Origin: Candidatus Naiadarchaeum limnaeum
GTDB lineage: Archaea; Undinarchaeota; Undinarchaeia; Undinarchaeales; Naiadarchaeaceae
Length of the DNA: 16,752 nucleotides
Assembly: GCA_014189685.1 (NCBI GenBank)
Contig: DVAB01000003.1
Location: 1-16,752 of the forward strand
Reading direction: 5' to 3'
Positions 1-6,913 of this stretch are shown piece after piece; position 1 is the first letter of the stretch, and every line of letters starts with the position of its first letter. The translations under genes and the position numbers were made by a program. The notes under the pieces were generated by a model. It had not been told where the DNA came from and ran no database searches. It saw nothing but the letters and a program-made list of their open reading frames with translations.

Positions 1-15
1 AAAAACGAAGTTTTT
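1..15. repeat. Short hairpin AAAAAC-GAA-GTTTTT at left edge
   Basis: A 6-bp perfect inverted repeat with a 3-nt loop lies in non-coding DNA. Its core AACGAAGTT is also the centre of the hairpin at 12846-12868, read on the minus strand. It may extend beyond the window edge. Function unknown. Confidence 0.5.
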
Positions 16-20
16 GACAG

Positions 21-45
21 AAGCGAATTTTGAAAAAATTCGCTT
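21..45. repeat. 10-bp perfect inverted repeat, 5-nt loop
   Basis: AAGCGAATTT (21-30) pairs with AAATTCGCTT (36-45) around the loop TGAAA. It is downstream of the radical SAM stop codon at 95-97, so it could act in 3'-end formation of that transcript. It could also lie in the leader of a leftward gene outside the window, since an AT-rich TATA-like element sits at 71-80. With the hairpin at 1-15 it forms a pair like the one at 12846-12891. Confidence 0.6.
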
Positions 46-70
46 GATTTAGAAAGAAATCTATTAGCGC

Positions 71-80
71 GTATTTAAAG
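71..80 (-). promoter_or_regulatory. Possible TATA box for a leftward transcript
   Basis: On the minus strand this reads CTTTAAATAC, close to the archaeal box-A consensus. A start site would fall near position 48, so the hairpins at 21-45 and 1-15 would be in the leader. No gene is visible because the window ends, so the call is tentative. Confidence 0.3.
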
Positions 81-94
81 GTTTTCTTATCTTT

Positions 95-2224
95 TTATCT
101 TTCATAATCTTCTGTGGCCAACTGTTTCACTAGTTGCTGCTCAAGCGGTGTAATCTTTGCGACTATTTGAGGCTCGCTAACATTCTCAATGTCTCTGAAG
201 AACGTGAGAAGAGAGTCTCTTGCAAGTATCTTGCCTATATGCTGATCAGTTGTACCAAATTGATTAAACAGGGCAGTTATCTGCTGTTTTTTCTCATTCC
301 CATAATAGAACTTGTAATTTACAGGCTTTCTATAATTATCGAGTTTGCCCACTGTGTCGTCCACTCCGATTCTGTCATTTTCATAAAGCCATGTCTGGAT
401 ATCATAATTAAATTCATGCATTGATAAATCATCTAGGAGCACAGGCTGAAATACTCCGGATGTCCTGTATGAAAGGAATGCAAGAAGTTCTTCCATCTGT
501 TCCACCTTCACTTTGCCGTGCCTCTCTTTTATCATTTCAGAAATAACAGAGGCAATAAAGTTTCCAAAATGCAAATATCTTGTGTTCAAAAGCATAGCAG
601 AGTATTGCTGTATTAAGTTTCCTCCAAGTTCGCCGCTGACAAGTTTGTTGTAGTTTTCTGGCCTGTTGTAGAAAGCAACAAGTGCGTCCTCACTGTCCCA
701 TAACTCGCTTTTAGTATCTTCCATATATTTATTGAATGCAAGTTTAACCTCATGCGGCGCATTGTCAAGCTCCTTAAAACACCTATGCACTAATTCGTTC
801 ATTTGTATGCCATAAGATTTTGCATAGTTCAAGAGCGCATCATATGCCTTTTCAAAGAAAACGGTTTTTACTAAGAGATGAAGTTTCCTCATCTCCAAGT
901 ACTCCTCAAATGACAAATCTTTTGTCGCAATAACAACCCTTTCTGTTTCAAATGCCCCAACCCCCTCATACGTGCCAAAATCACGCGGCACTATTCTGTT
1001 TTTGATAACAAATTTATATTTCTCTATAGTTTCCGGAGTATCCATTTCAGAACTTCTTATAAGCATGAGCGTGTATGGAACGATGTAATCCACTCCTGCC
1101 CTAATCAAGGTATCTATCGTTCTAATGTGGCTTTCCTTTGTTTCTCCAGGGAGCCCAAGAATTATTTCACTGGCAGCAACACTTCCAAATTTGTGGATTT
1201 CATTAATCATCTCAAAATATTCCTTTTCATCAAATCGGCTTCTTTTGATATTGTCAAGTACTGTGTTGTCCGCTGATTGCACAGCTGCTGAAATCCTTTT
1301 CTCCGCCAGAACTTTCATGCACTCCAATATTGTTTTTTTATTATTTTTGCCCCATGTAACAGCTACATATTGCGGAAATCCTGTTTTTTGTCTCAGCTTT
1401 GCAAGGTATTTGCACAATTCCAAATCGCGTGTGTACATTCCAAAGTTTGTATCTGAGAATAGCAACCCTTTTGGCCCACCGCTTTTCTGGACTTTTTTGC
1501 AAATGTATTCACACTCTGCTCTAATTCGGTCTTCACTAAAGAATCTCATTTTTGTGAACAACGTGTTTCCGGTTCTGCAGAATGTGCAGCTGAATGGGCA
1601 GTTCCTATTTTGCTGAATATACGGAGATAATTTATCATCAAAGAATTCATCCAATCTTCCTGACAAATAAGGAGATGGAATATCATCCATCACTGGGACT
1701 ACTGTATTGTATAAATCATCTTCAACATAGAAAAGTTTTCTATCCTTCAGACAAATTGTAGCCTTTATGTGCCCCTCTTTCTTCTTTACCGATTCAATGC
1801 CTCTTTCTAAAATTGCTGTGCAGATATCCACAAACGGAATCTCAGCTTCTCCTGGGATAAAGTAATCAACTTGCTGATTTTTTTGGAAGAACTCAAGCTG
1901 TTGGTCCTTTCTCTCTGGCAGCGGGAAATCAGGGCCGCCGAATACATTTATGTGGTTGTCATCTATTGTGTTGTAAAATTCCATTATGCTTAGCGATATA
2001 TTCCTGTTCCAGGGGTAGGCACTAAGCGCCAAGACATGAGGCCTTTCCTTTTTTAGCGCGCGAATTAGCTTGTCTGGGTACTTAAAAAGAGTAAACTCAA
2101 CTTTGTTTCCTAAAATTTTGCGAGCATATTCAGCCAAATATCCAATATTTATTGGAATAACATCGGACGAAATAACTGTAGTGGTGTGTGTAAGGTCTCC
2201 TATAAAGACTTTGAGCTTTTCCAT
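95..2224 (-). CDS. B12-binding domain radical SAM protein
   Basis: A 709-aa protein of the cobalamin-binding radical SAM superfamily. The N-terminal part (about 1-180) looks like the Rossmann-type B12-binding domain (IGYLAEYARK near 27-36, VFGGPDFP near 94-101, YFIPGEAE near 121-128). A radical SAM core follows, with the CX3CX2C 4Fe-4S/SAM motif at C209, C213 and C216, and the ILGLPGET strand-turn near 355-362. I see no DXHXXG cobalamin-ligand motif, which is common in this superfamily. The roughly 300-residue C-terminal part matches no domain I recognise. Substrate cannot be predicted: members methylate, cyclise or rearrange varied substrates. The gene probably has its own promoter (TATA-like element at 2255-2264) downstream of the PRC-barrel gene. 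Family assignment is firm; function is open. Confidence 0.88.
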   Translation of the reverse strand: MEKLKVFIGDLTHTTTVISSDVIPINIGYLAEYARKILGNKVEFTLFKYPDKLIRALKKERPHVLALSAYPWNRNISLSIMEFYNTIDDNHINVFGGPDFPLPERKDQQLEFFQKNQQVDYFIPGEAEIPFVDICTAILERGIESVKKKEGHIKATICLKDRKLFYVEDDLYNTVVPVMDDIPSPYLSGRLDEFFDDKLSPYIQQNRNCPFSCTFCRTGNTLFTKMRFFSEDRIRAECEYICKKVQKSGGPKGLLFSDTNFGMYTRDLELCKYLAKLRQKTGFPQYVAVTWGKNNKKTILECMKVLAEKRISAAVQSADNTVLDNIKRSRFDEKEYFEMINEIHKFGSVAASEIILGLPGETKESHIRTIDTLIRAGVDYIVPYTLMLIRSSEMDTPETIEKYKFVIKNRIVPRDFGTYEGVGAFETERVVIATKDLSFEEYLEMRKLHLLVKTVFFEKAYDALLNYAKSYGIQMNELVHRCFKELDNAPHEVKLAFNKYMEDTKSELWDSEDALVAFYNRPENYNKLVSGELGGNLIQQYSAMLLNTRYLHFGNFIASVISEMIKERHGKVKVEQMEELLAFLSYRTSGVFQPVLLDDLSMHEFNYDIQTWLYENDRIGVDDTVGKLDNYRKPVNYKFYYGNEKKQQITALFNQFGTTDQHIGKILARDSLLTFFRDIENVSEPQIVAKITPLEQQLVKQLATEDYER

Positions 2225-2254
2225 ATTACCTTATTTTTAAGTATTGAAATATGG

Positions 2255-2264
2255 TATATATATT
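2255..2264 (-). promoter_or_regulatory. TATA box of the radical SAM gene
   Basis: An alternating AT run reading AATATATATA on the minus strand is centred about 36 bp upstream of the start codon at 2224, with a purine-rich stretch just upstream that could be the BRE. It predicts a leader of roughly 10 nt. Confidence 0.55.
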
Positions 2265-2269
2265 TTTCT

Positions 2270-2293
2270 TTAAGTTTGGCATGCCTAACTTAA
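2270..2293. promoter_or_regulatory. 24-bp near-perfect palindrome, candidate operator
   Basis: The half-sites TTAAGTTTGGCA and TGCCTAACTTAA are reverse complements except for one base pair. The centre is GGCATGCC with no loop, which favours a protein-binding dyad over an RNA hairpin. It lies between the PRC-barrel stop codon (2296) and the TATA-like element of the radical SAM gene (2255-2264), immediately upstream of the BRE position. No long T-run follows on the minus strand, so a terminator role is less likely. Confidence 0.55.
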
Positions 2294-2295
2294 AA

Positions 2296-2805
2296 TTATT
2301 CCATCTGTTGCAGTTCTATTGGATTTATTAAAATTTTTCTCACTCCTATAGCCCGATCCTCTGCGCGGAAAGCCTTGCCTGTCGGCGCAAAAAACCTTTT
2401 TTTTTGCCCAATTGAAACTTCCTCAATCAAAACGCCTGCTCTTGTTCCGCTTTCAGTTTCAAAAATATAATCATATATCATTCCAAGAACTTTCTTTTTA
2501 TTCAGCGAATAGACCTGTGCATTTAAGCTGCCTGGATTTGGCTTGTCAGAAAGGAATGAATCAAAATCAGGTGGGTAATTTTCCCCCGGAACTCCACTGA
2601 TTGAAAAAATTATTTCATTTGCATCTATGTTTTTTAATCTGCCCACAGGCACGACTGAGCTTCCGATTTTTCCTTTTGTTCTGACAGTAACAATAGATGC
2701 CTCTTCTGTTCTTGGATCAACTATTGCATTAATTATTTTTCCAAGAGGCTCGCCTCCTCCGTTGAAAGCTTCTTTGCCCCGAATTTCAGAGAATCTAATC
2801 TGCAT
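2296..2805 (-). CDS. Tandem PRC-barrel domain protein
   Basis: A 169-aa protein that appears to hold two PRC-barrel units: one about residues 1-70 (EPLGKIINAIVDPRTEEAS, then VPVGRLKNIDANEI), the second about 93-165 (KVLGMIYDYIFETESG, then KRFFAPTGKAFRAEDRAIGV). PRC barrels are small beta domains known from photosynthetic reaction centre H subunits, the RNA-processing factor RimM and many archaeal proteins of unclear role, where they are thought to mediate protein or RNA contacts. A GAGGG purine run lies shortly upstream of the ATG, and an AT-rich box at about 2841-2850 could be its own promoter. It takes the position after rpl11 where L1 is often found. The specific role is unknown. Confidence 0.7.
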   Translation of the reverse strand: MQIRFSEIRGKEAFNGGGEPLGKIINAIVDPRTEEASIVTVRTKGKIGSSVVPVGRLKNIDANEIIFSISGVPGENYPPDFDSFLSDKPNPGSLNAQVYSLNKKKVLGMIYDYIFETESGTRAGVLIEEVSIGQKKRFFAPTGKAFRAEDRAIGVRKILINPIELQQME

Positions 2806-2851
2806 TCCGCTAACCCTCTAAAATAAGAATAGAACGAGGTACTTAAAATAA

Positions 2852-3652
2852 CTATTTCTTCTCTCCGGTCTTCTTCTCTGGAGCTTTCTTTTCCTCTGCT
2901 TTTGGAGCCGCTCCTCCGGCTGCCGGGGCTCCTGCTGCTGGCGCTGCCCCTGGGGCTGCAGCTGCTTCCACCGGCAATAACTTCTGTATGATATCTGCTG
3001 GAATTCCAGCCTCCTTCAAAGCTGCCTTTATCTCTGAGCGTTCGCGTCCAGTCATCTTCTCCATTATTTCCTGTGCTTTCTTCTCTGCCTGTTCGCGTGC
3101 TTTCTTTGTTGCCTCTGCAAGCGCTAACTTTTCTTGCTCCAGTTTTGCAAGCTCCTCTTTTGTTAGCTCTGTTTTTCCAGCTCTGATTTTAACATCAAAC
3201 TCTCCGCTATCGATTAATTTCAGCGCTTCTTTTGCATCCTTTCCCTCAACAAGAATTCCCATTGAAACGCAGCTTCCAACAACAGTCTTAACTGCGCCTC
3301 TTAAATCATTGCTCAAAAGCACAGCTTCTTTCATTTTTGCAATTTTAATTGCCTGCTCAATAAGCATGTTTGCAACTTTTTCAGCTTTTGGGTTTCCAGA
3401 AGCTTTTTCTAAATTTAATTCCTTTTTAATCAAAGCAGAAACAGGGGGGGTTCCAACCTCAACTTCGAAAGTTCTATCTTTTTTAACTTTAACAATAACC
3501 GGAACTTGCATTCCTGCAAACTCTTTAGTCTTCTCATTAATAGCAGCAATCACTTTTGGAATAGGCACTCCTAGTGGACCTAAAGCCGGGCCTAATGGCG
3601 GCCCTGCAGTTGCCTTACCTCCTTCTACAAGTGCTCTGATTTGATCTGGCAT
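2852..3652 (-). CDS. rpl11: Large-subunit ribosomal protein uL11 with long C-terminal extension
   Basis: Residues 1-157 are a standard archaeal uL11, which binds the GTPase-associated centre of 23S rRNA near the stalk base. The Pro/Gly-rich N-terminal region AGPPLGPALGPLGVPIPKVI (16-35) and the C-terminal RNA-binding domain with GSCVSMGI (126-133) are intact. Archaeal uL11 is usually about 160 aa; this one has 266. The extra part is a charged, probably coiled-coil helix (about 163-198), a short helical segment MTGRERSEIKAALKEAG (200-216), an Ala/Pro/Gly hinge (228-250) and a Lys/Glu tail (251-266). That layout resembles the flexible tails of P0 and P1 stalk proteins. A TATA-like element near 3676-3687 suggests a leaderless mRNA. 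The gene follows secE-spt5, but L1, L10 and L12 do not follow it. Confidence 0.95.
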   Translation of the reverse strand: MPDQIRALVEGGKATAGPPLGPALGPLGVPIPKVIAAINEKTKEFAGMQVPVIVKVKKDRTFEVEVGTPPVSALIKKELNLEKASGNPKAEKVANMLIEQAIKIAKMKEAVLLSNDLRGAVKTVVGSCVSMGILVEGKDAKEALKLIDSGEFDVKIRAGKTELTKEELAKLEQEKLALAEATKKAREQAEKKAQEIMEKMTGRERSEIKAALKEAGIPADIIQKLLPVEAAAAPGAAPAAGAPAAGGAAPKAEEKKAPEKKTGEKK

Positions 3653-3675
3653 TTTTGTAAAACGTGTATGTTTTG

Positions 3676-3687
3676 ATAAATTAAAAA
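3676..3687 (-). promoter_or_regulatory. TATA-like element upstream of rpl11
   Basis: The minus strand reads TTTTTAATTTAT, centred about 29 bp from the rpl11 ATG. It suggests a start site at or next to the start codon. Read-through from secE-spt5 is also possible because only 45 bp separate the genes. Confidence 0.45.
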
Positions 3688-3697
3688 GTATATAACT

Positions 3698-4195
3698 TTA
3701 TTCCTCGGTCTCCTTTTCTTCTTTTGCCTTCCCTTCGCCCTCTTTCGTCTCCTCTTCCATGCCTCCTTTCTCTAATACACGGACAGATTCAGCAGGAACT
3801 GTGATTGGAATTGGAACAGTGGCTTCCAAAAGCTCAATTGTAACTTCGTTTTTAGTTTTATCAACACGTGTGATTTTTGCCTTCTCCCCCTTAAATGGCC
3901 CACTTGTGACCTCAACAATAAATCCTTCCTGCAGGTTTGTAACTGCTGGCATAGGTGCAAGAAAGTGCTCAATTTCAGCAATAGTTGTTTCCCCTTCTAC
4001 AAGTCCGCGCGCATGCGCAACTCCTCTATAAGCCTTGTCAATATCATTCTTGTCGCCCTCAACTAAAATATACCCCTTTAATCCTGGGACAACAATCGCA
4101 GAAATTTTTACTTTATCTCGCTCTATTCTATCCGCTAATTTTGAGGCTACATTTCTCTCCTTATTTGCTGTTGTGCGGATTGCGTATATTCCCAT
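3698..4195 (-). CDS. spt5: Transcription elongation factor Spt5 (NusG family)
   Basis: A 165-aa archaeal Spt5/NusG homologue, a processivity factor that bridges the RNA polymerase clamp. The NGN domain covers about residues 1-85 (GIYAIRTTANKERNVA at 2-17, GYILVEGD near 41-48, VAHARGLV near 59-66). A KOW domain follows at about 88-140, with GFIVEVTSGPFKGEKAKI at 91-108. The last 20 residues are a Glu/Lys tail beyond the usual archaeal end. The ATG directly follows the secE TAA with no spacer, so the two are almost certainly co-translated. A polymerase-associated Spt4 partner is expected elsewhere in the genome. Confidence 0.95.
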   Translation of the reverse strand: MGIYAIRTTANKERNVASKLADRIERDKVKISAIVVPGLKGYILVEGDKNDIDKAYRGVAHARGLVEGETTIAEIEHFLAPMPAVTNLQEGFIVEVTSGPFKGEKAKITRVDKTKNEVTIELLEATVPIPITVPAESVRVLEKGGMEEETKEGEGKAKEEKETEE

Positions 4196-4360
4196 TTATT
4201 TCACAGTCGCTGCAATTATTCTAATTATGAACCCAATTATTCCAATTATAATTACCCCGATTCCTGTAATCTTGAGAATTGTTTTAAACTCGAAGCTAGT
4301 TGGCTTTTTTGCAATTAGCAATATTCGTTTGTATTCCTCAATTTTTTCCTTAAGGCCCAT
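4196..4360 (-). CDS. secE: Preprotein translocase subunit SecE (Sec61 gamma)
   Basis: A 54-codon gene read directly from the minus strand. The protein starts MGLKEKIEEYKRILLIAKKP, an amphipathic cytosolic helix with the conserved KP, followed by a single transmembrane segment (about residues 30-50, rich in Ile and Gly) and the end AATVK. Size and layout match archaeal SecE/Sec61 gamma, which clamps the SecY channel. Position supports the call, since secE-spt5 is a conserved archaeal pair. There is no Shine-Dalgarno; a TATA-like element at 4381-4390 gives a leaderless start at this ATG. The stop codon directly precedes the spt5 ATG. Confidence 0.92.
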   Translation of the reverse strand: MGLKEKIEEYKRILLIAKKPTSFEFKTILKITGIGVIIIGIIGFIIRIIAATVK

Positions 4361-4380
4361 AGTTTTCAAAATAGTTGATT

Positions 4381-4390
4381 AAATTTAATA
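4381..4390 (-). promoter_or_regulatory. TATA box of the secE-spt5 operon
   Basis: The minus strand reads TATTAAATTT, centred about 26 bp upstream of the secE ATG, which fits a leaderless mRNA. A second AT-rich element (GGATTTAAATAC, around 4419-4430) lies further upstream, next to the ftsZ stop codon. Confidence 0.55.
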
Positions 4391-4436
4391 GAATTTACAC
4401 AAGCATAATTAACAAACTAGTATTTAAATCCACTCT

Positions 4437-5570
4437 TTAAACAAACTCTATTCCATACTCGCGCTCTAATTTTGTTTTCAAGTGTTTGCGCTCCTCAACT
4501 CCCTCAGGGCCCAAAATCTGCTTTTGCTGTTTTAATCCTGTGACAACAATTAGCACGCGCATTAAATTCTGCAATTCTGGGTCGATTCTTGCACCCCAAA
4601 TCAAGCGTGCCTGTGGGTCAAGTTTTTCAGCGACAGCTTCCATTACAACTCTTGATTCATGCAATGTCATGTCAGCCCCGCCTGTTATATTGATTAAAGC
4701 TCCTTTCCCTCCTTCAATTTGGACATCCAATAATGGATTATTGAGTGCCTTTTCAACAGCATCCCTTGCTCTTTCCTCTGTATCACTCTCTCCCAATCCA
4801 ATCATTGCTGTTCCTCCGTCTTTCATAACTGTTCTCAAATCAGCAAAATCAAGATTAACAAGCCCCTCTTTTGTTACAAGTTCAGTTACCCCCTTTACAG
4901 CATTTACAAGAACTTCATCCGCAACTTTAAACGCTGCGTTCAATGGTAGTTCCGGAACAATCTCCAAAAGTTTGTCGTTTGGAATTATAATTACCGTATC
5001 TGTGTGCTCTCTTAAATTTGCAAGCCCCTGCATAGCGTTTTCCCATCTGACCGCGCCTTCCAGAGAAAAGGGCAGTGTAACAATTCCAATAACAAGAGCC
5101 TTTACTTTTTTCGCAACCTCTGCAATTATCGGGACGCTCCCTGTTCCTGTTCCGCCCCCCAAACCGCAAGTAACAAAAACCAAATCAGCGCCCATTAAAA
5201 CTTCTTTTATCTCTTTTTCATCCTCGCGCGCAGCCTCTGCTCCGACTGTTGGATCAGCCCCTGCCCCAAGCCCGCCTGTAATGTTTTTTCCAATCAAAAC
5301 TTTCTGATGGGCATTTGTATAGAGCAAATCCTGTGCATCTGTGTTAATAGCAATGCAATCCGCCCCATCAATTCCAACATCCAAAAGTCTGTGAATAGTA
5401 TTGTTTCCTGCGCCGCCTGCACCAACGACTTTTATAGAAGTTTTTCTTGCTTTAACTAATTCTTCCAAACTCTGGTCAGTTGGAAGCTTAAAAATTTTTG
5501 TCTTAATTGTTGATGTATCGATGCGCGGAGTGAAGCCGTATTTGAATTTTGTTATGTCCAAGATTCCCAC
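4437..5570 (-). CDS. ftsZ: Cell division GTPase FtsZ
   Basis: A 377-aa tubulin-superfamily GTPase that forms the division ring. The nucleotide-binding glycine loop GAGGAGNN is at residues 50-57, NTDAQDL at 76-82 and the tubulin signature GGGTGTG at 138-144. The catalytic T7 loop NLDFADL (239-245) is intact, so it should be an active polymerising GTPase. PNDKLLEIVP (197-206) marks it as FtsZ rather than CetZ. The protein ends soon after the core, with no long linker or obvious membrane-adaptor peptide, as in many archaeal FtsZ proteins. The start is a GTG two bases after the FKBP stop, with a GAAGG purine run just before it, implying translational coupling. Archaea with FtsZ often have a second paralogue, not seen here. 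Confidence 0.96.
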   Translation of the reverse strand: MGILDITKFKYGFTPRIDTSTIKTKIFKLPTDQSLEELVKARKTSIKVVGAGGAGNNTIHRLLDVGIDGADCIAINTDAQDLLYTNAHQKVLIGKNITGGLGAGADPTVGAEAAREDEKEIKEVLMGADLVFVTCGLGGGTGTGSVPIIAEVAKKVKALVIGIVTLPFSLEGAVRWENAMQGLANLREHTDTVIIIPNDKLLEIVPELPLNAAFKVADEVLVNAVKGVTELVTKEGLVNLDFADLRTVMKDGGTAMIGLGESDTEERARDAVEKALNNPLLDVQIEGGKGALINITGGADMTLHESRVVMEAVAEKLDPQARLIWGARIDPELQNLMRVLIVVTGLKQQKQILGPEGVEERKHLKTKLEREYGIEFV

Positions 5571-5572
5571 CT

Positions 5573-6283
5573 TCAGTCAAGTTTAATATTCGTTTTATCT
5601 AGTATATCGGTGATTCTAACTTGCTCAATATCTTTGATGTATTTAAGTATATCTCTTGCTATGATATCCTTTGTTAGATTTATAAATCTTCTGGTCTGTT
5701 CATCGTTTTGCGGGGTTGTAATCTCAATAATTTTCTCTTTTATTTGAATTCCTAAATCCTCCGGGCTTGATTTTGGCAGATGATATTTGAACAAGGATTT
5801 TATCTGTTCTTTTTTATCAGTTACTTTTTTCAGAATTGTGAGCTCATATTCCAAATTTTTCCCAGCCAAAGGATGATTAAAATCTACTCGAACGCGGCCA
5901 CCTGAAACTGTTTGCACAATTCCATGTTGCCCCCCAATATTTACGGGCAATCCTGGAAAAGGTTCAACTTTTTGCTTTTTAAAAATATTTCTTGGAACCA
6001 AAGTACTCAATTCAGGATTGCGCGGCCCAAAAGCTTCATCTGAATTTACTTCCAACCTAGTTTTTTTTCCTATCTCAAGTCCTTCCAGTTGCCCATCCAA
6101 ACCTTTTAGAACATGCCCCGCACCCACAACAACTGTTGCAGGCTTGTACTCATCCCCCTCTCTGTAAATCTTTTCTTTTTTTGCAGTCTCCTCATTGGTT
6201 AAATCAAAAATCTGCCCAGTATCTTTTACTCTTGCAATATAATCTATTGTGATAAAGTCGCCTTTGTGTACAGTTTCAGCCAT
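5573..6283 (-). CDS. FKBP-type peptidyl-prolyl isomerase, SlyD-like
   Basis: A 236-aa FKBP prolyl isomerase and chaperone. The catalytic barrel is split: about residues 8-88 (KGDFITIDYIARVKDTGQIF, GHVLKGLDGQLEGLEIGKK, DEAFGPRNPEL) and 134-152 (DFNHPLAGKNLEYELTILKK). Between them, about 90-133, is the insert-in-flap chaperone domain typical of SlyD and long archaeal FKBPs. Residues 155-236 form an extra C-terminal domain of mixed alpha/beta character, seen in form in long archaeal FKBPs; I do not know its role. It is first in a likely operon with ftsZ. The promoter at 6306-6314 is shared with the divergent methyltransferase, and the ATG sits about 27 bp from it, so the mRNA is probably leaderless. 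Confidence 0.93.
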   Translation of the reverse strand: MAETVHKGDFITIDYIARVKDTGQIFDLTNEETAKKEKIYREGDEYKPATVVVGAGHVLKGLDGQLEGLEIGKKTRLEVNSDEAFGPRNPELSTLVPRNIFKKQKVEPFPGLPVNIGGQHGIVQTVSGGRVRVDFNHPLAGKNLEYELTILKKVTDKKEQIKSLFKYHLPKSSPEDLGIQIKEKIIEITTPQNDEQTRRFINLTKDIIARDILKYIKDIEQVRITDILDKTNIKLD

Positions 6284-6305
6284 GGAGCAGTTTAATAGAG
6301 CAAAG

Positions 6306-6314
6306 TATATTTAA
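6306..6314. promoter_or_regulatory. Shared bidirectional TATA element
   Basis: The element TATATTTAA lies almost exactly midway between two divergent start codons. Its centre is about 27 bp from the FKBP ATG (6283, minus) and 28 bp from the methyltransferase ATG (6338, plus). On the minus strand it reads TTAAATATA, also a good box A. Only 54 bp separate the genes, and both mRNAs would be leaderless. Confidence 0.6.
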
Positions 6315-6337
6315 CCTTTTTTGCTACTAAAGTATCT

Positions 6338-6913
6338 ATGAAATATTTTTCGGATATAGTCGCTCACCTACATTTGAGGTTTAGGGCAAAGCCTCTAGGA
6401 AACGCCATCGCACCTCTTTTTAAAAAAAGACAGTCTGTTTTAGATATTGGCTGTTTCGACGGTGTTTTAAGCAATTATTTGGCAGAAAAGTTAGAGCTCT
6501 CAGTAAAGGGTGTTGATATAAATATTCCAAAAAGTGTTTTGATAAACGCAAAGCTTTATGATGGGAAAAAGTTGCCCTTTAAGAGCAATAGCTTTGATTG
6601 TGCAATGCTAATAGATGTTTTGCATCATTCTGAAAATCCACTTCAATTGTTAAAAGAAGCAAGGCGAGTTTCTAAGAAAACTATTGTTCTAAAAGATATA
6701 TATAGTGAAAATTTTTTTCATTACCTCGCAGGTATCCTAGCAGACTTAAGTACTGTTTTTGTTGGGATGAGGTTACCAGACAAGTATTTTAGCAAAAAAG
6801 AATGGAGAGCTCTTATCATTAGCGCAGGGCTGAAGATCTCTTATATAGACTACTCGTTTAAGATAAATTCAATTGATCCGGAAAAGCACATAATCATGCG
6901 ACTACAAAAATAG
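6338..6913 (+). CDS. Class I SAM-dependent methyltransferase
   Basis: A 191-aa methyltransferase of the methyltransferase-11/UbiE-like type. Motif I is VLDIGCFDG (34-42), the acidic ribose-binding residue is at D60 (GVDIN), and the post-motif region FDCAMLIDVLHHSENPLQLL (86-105) is characteristic, with the HH seen in many small-molecule methyltransferases. The C-terminal half is hydrophobic in places and short. The substrate is not evident. The neighbouring prenyltransferases make a lipid or quinone-like substrate possible, but that is inference from position only. The 3' end overlaps the convergent UbiA gene by 12 bp. Confidence 0.85.
   Translation: MKYFSDIVAHLHLRFRAKPLGNAIAPLFKKRQSVLDIGCFDGVLSNYLAEKLELSVKGVDINIPKSVLINAKLYDGKKLPFKSNSFDCAMLIDVLHHSENPLQLLKEARRVSKKTIVLKDIYSENFFHYLAGILADLSTVFVGMRLPDKYFSKKEWRALIISAGLKISYIDYSFKINSIDPEKHIIMRLQK

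Noticed and set aside
2988-3644. Long plus-strand open frame opposite rpl11 (218 codons)
   Set aside because: It is an antisense shadow of a GC-biased codon pattern in rpl11; the Ser/Phe/Ala-rich translation has no domain and there is no promoter signal.
4486-5307. Long plus-strand open frame opposite ftsZ (273 codons)
   Set aside because: The same reasoning applies: ftsZ is intact on the minus strand with all motifs, and this frame is its Ser/Pro-rich antisense.
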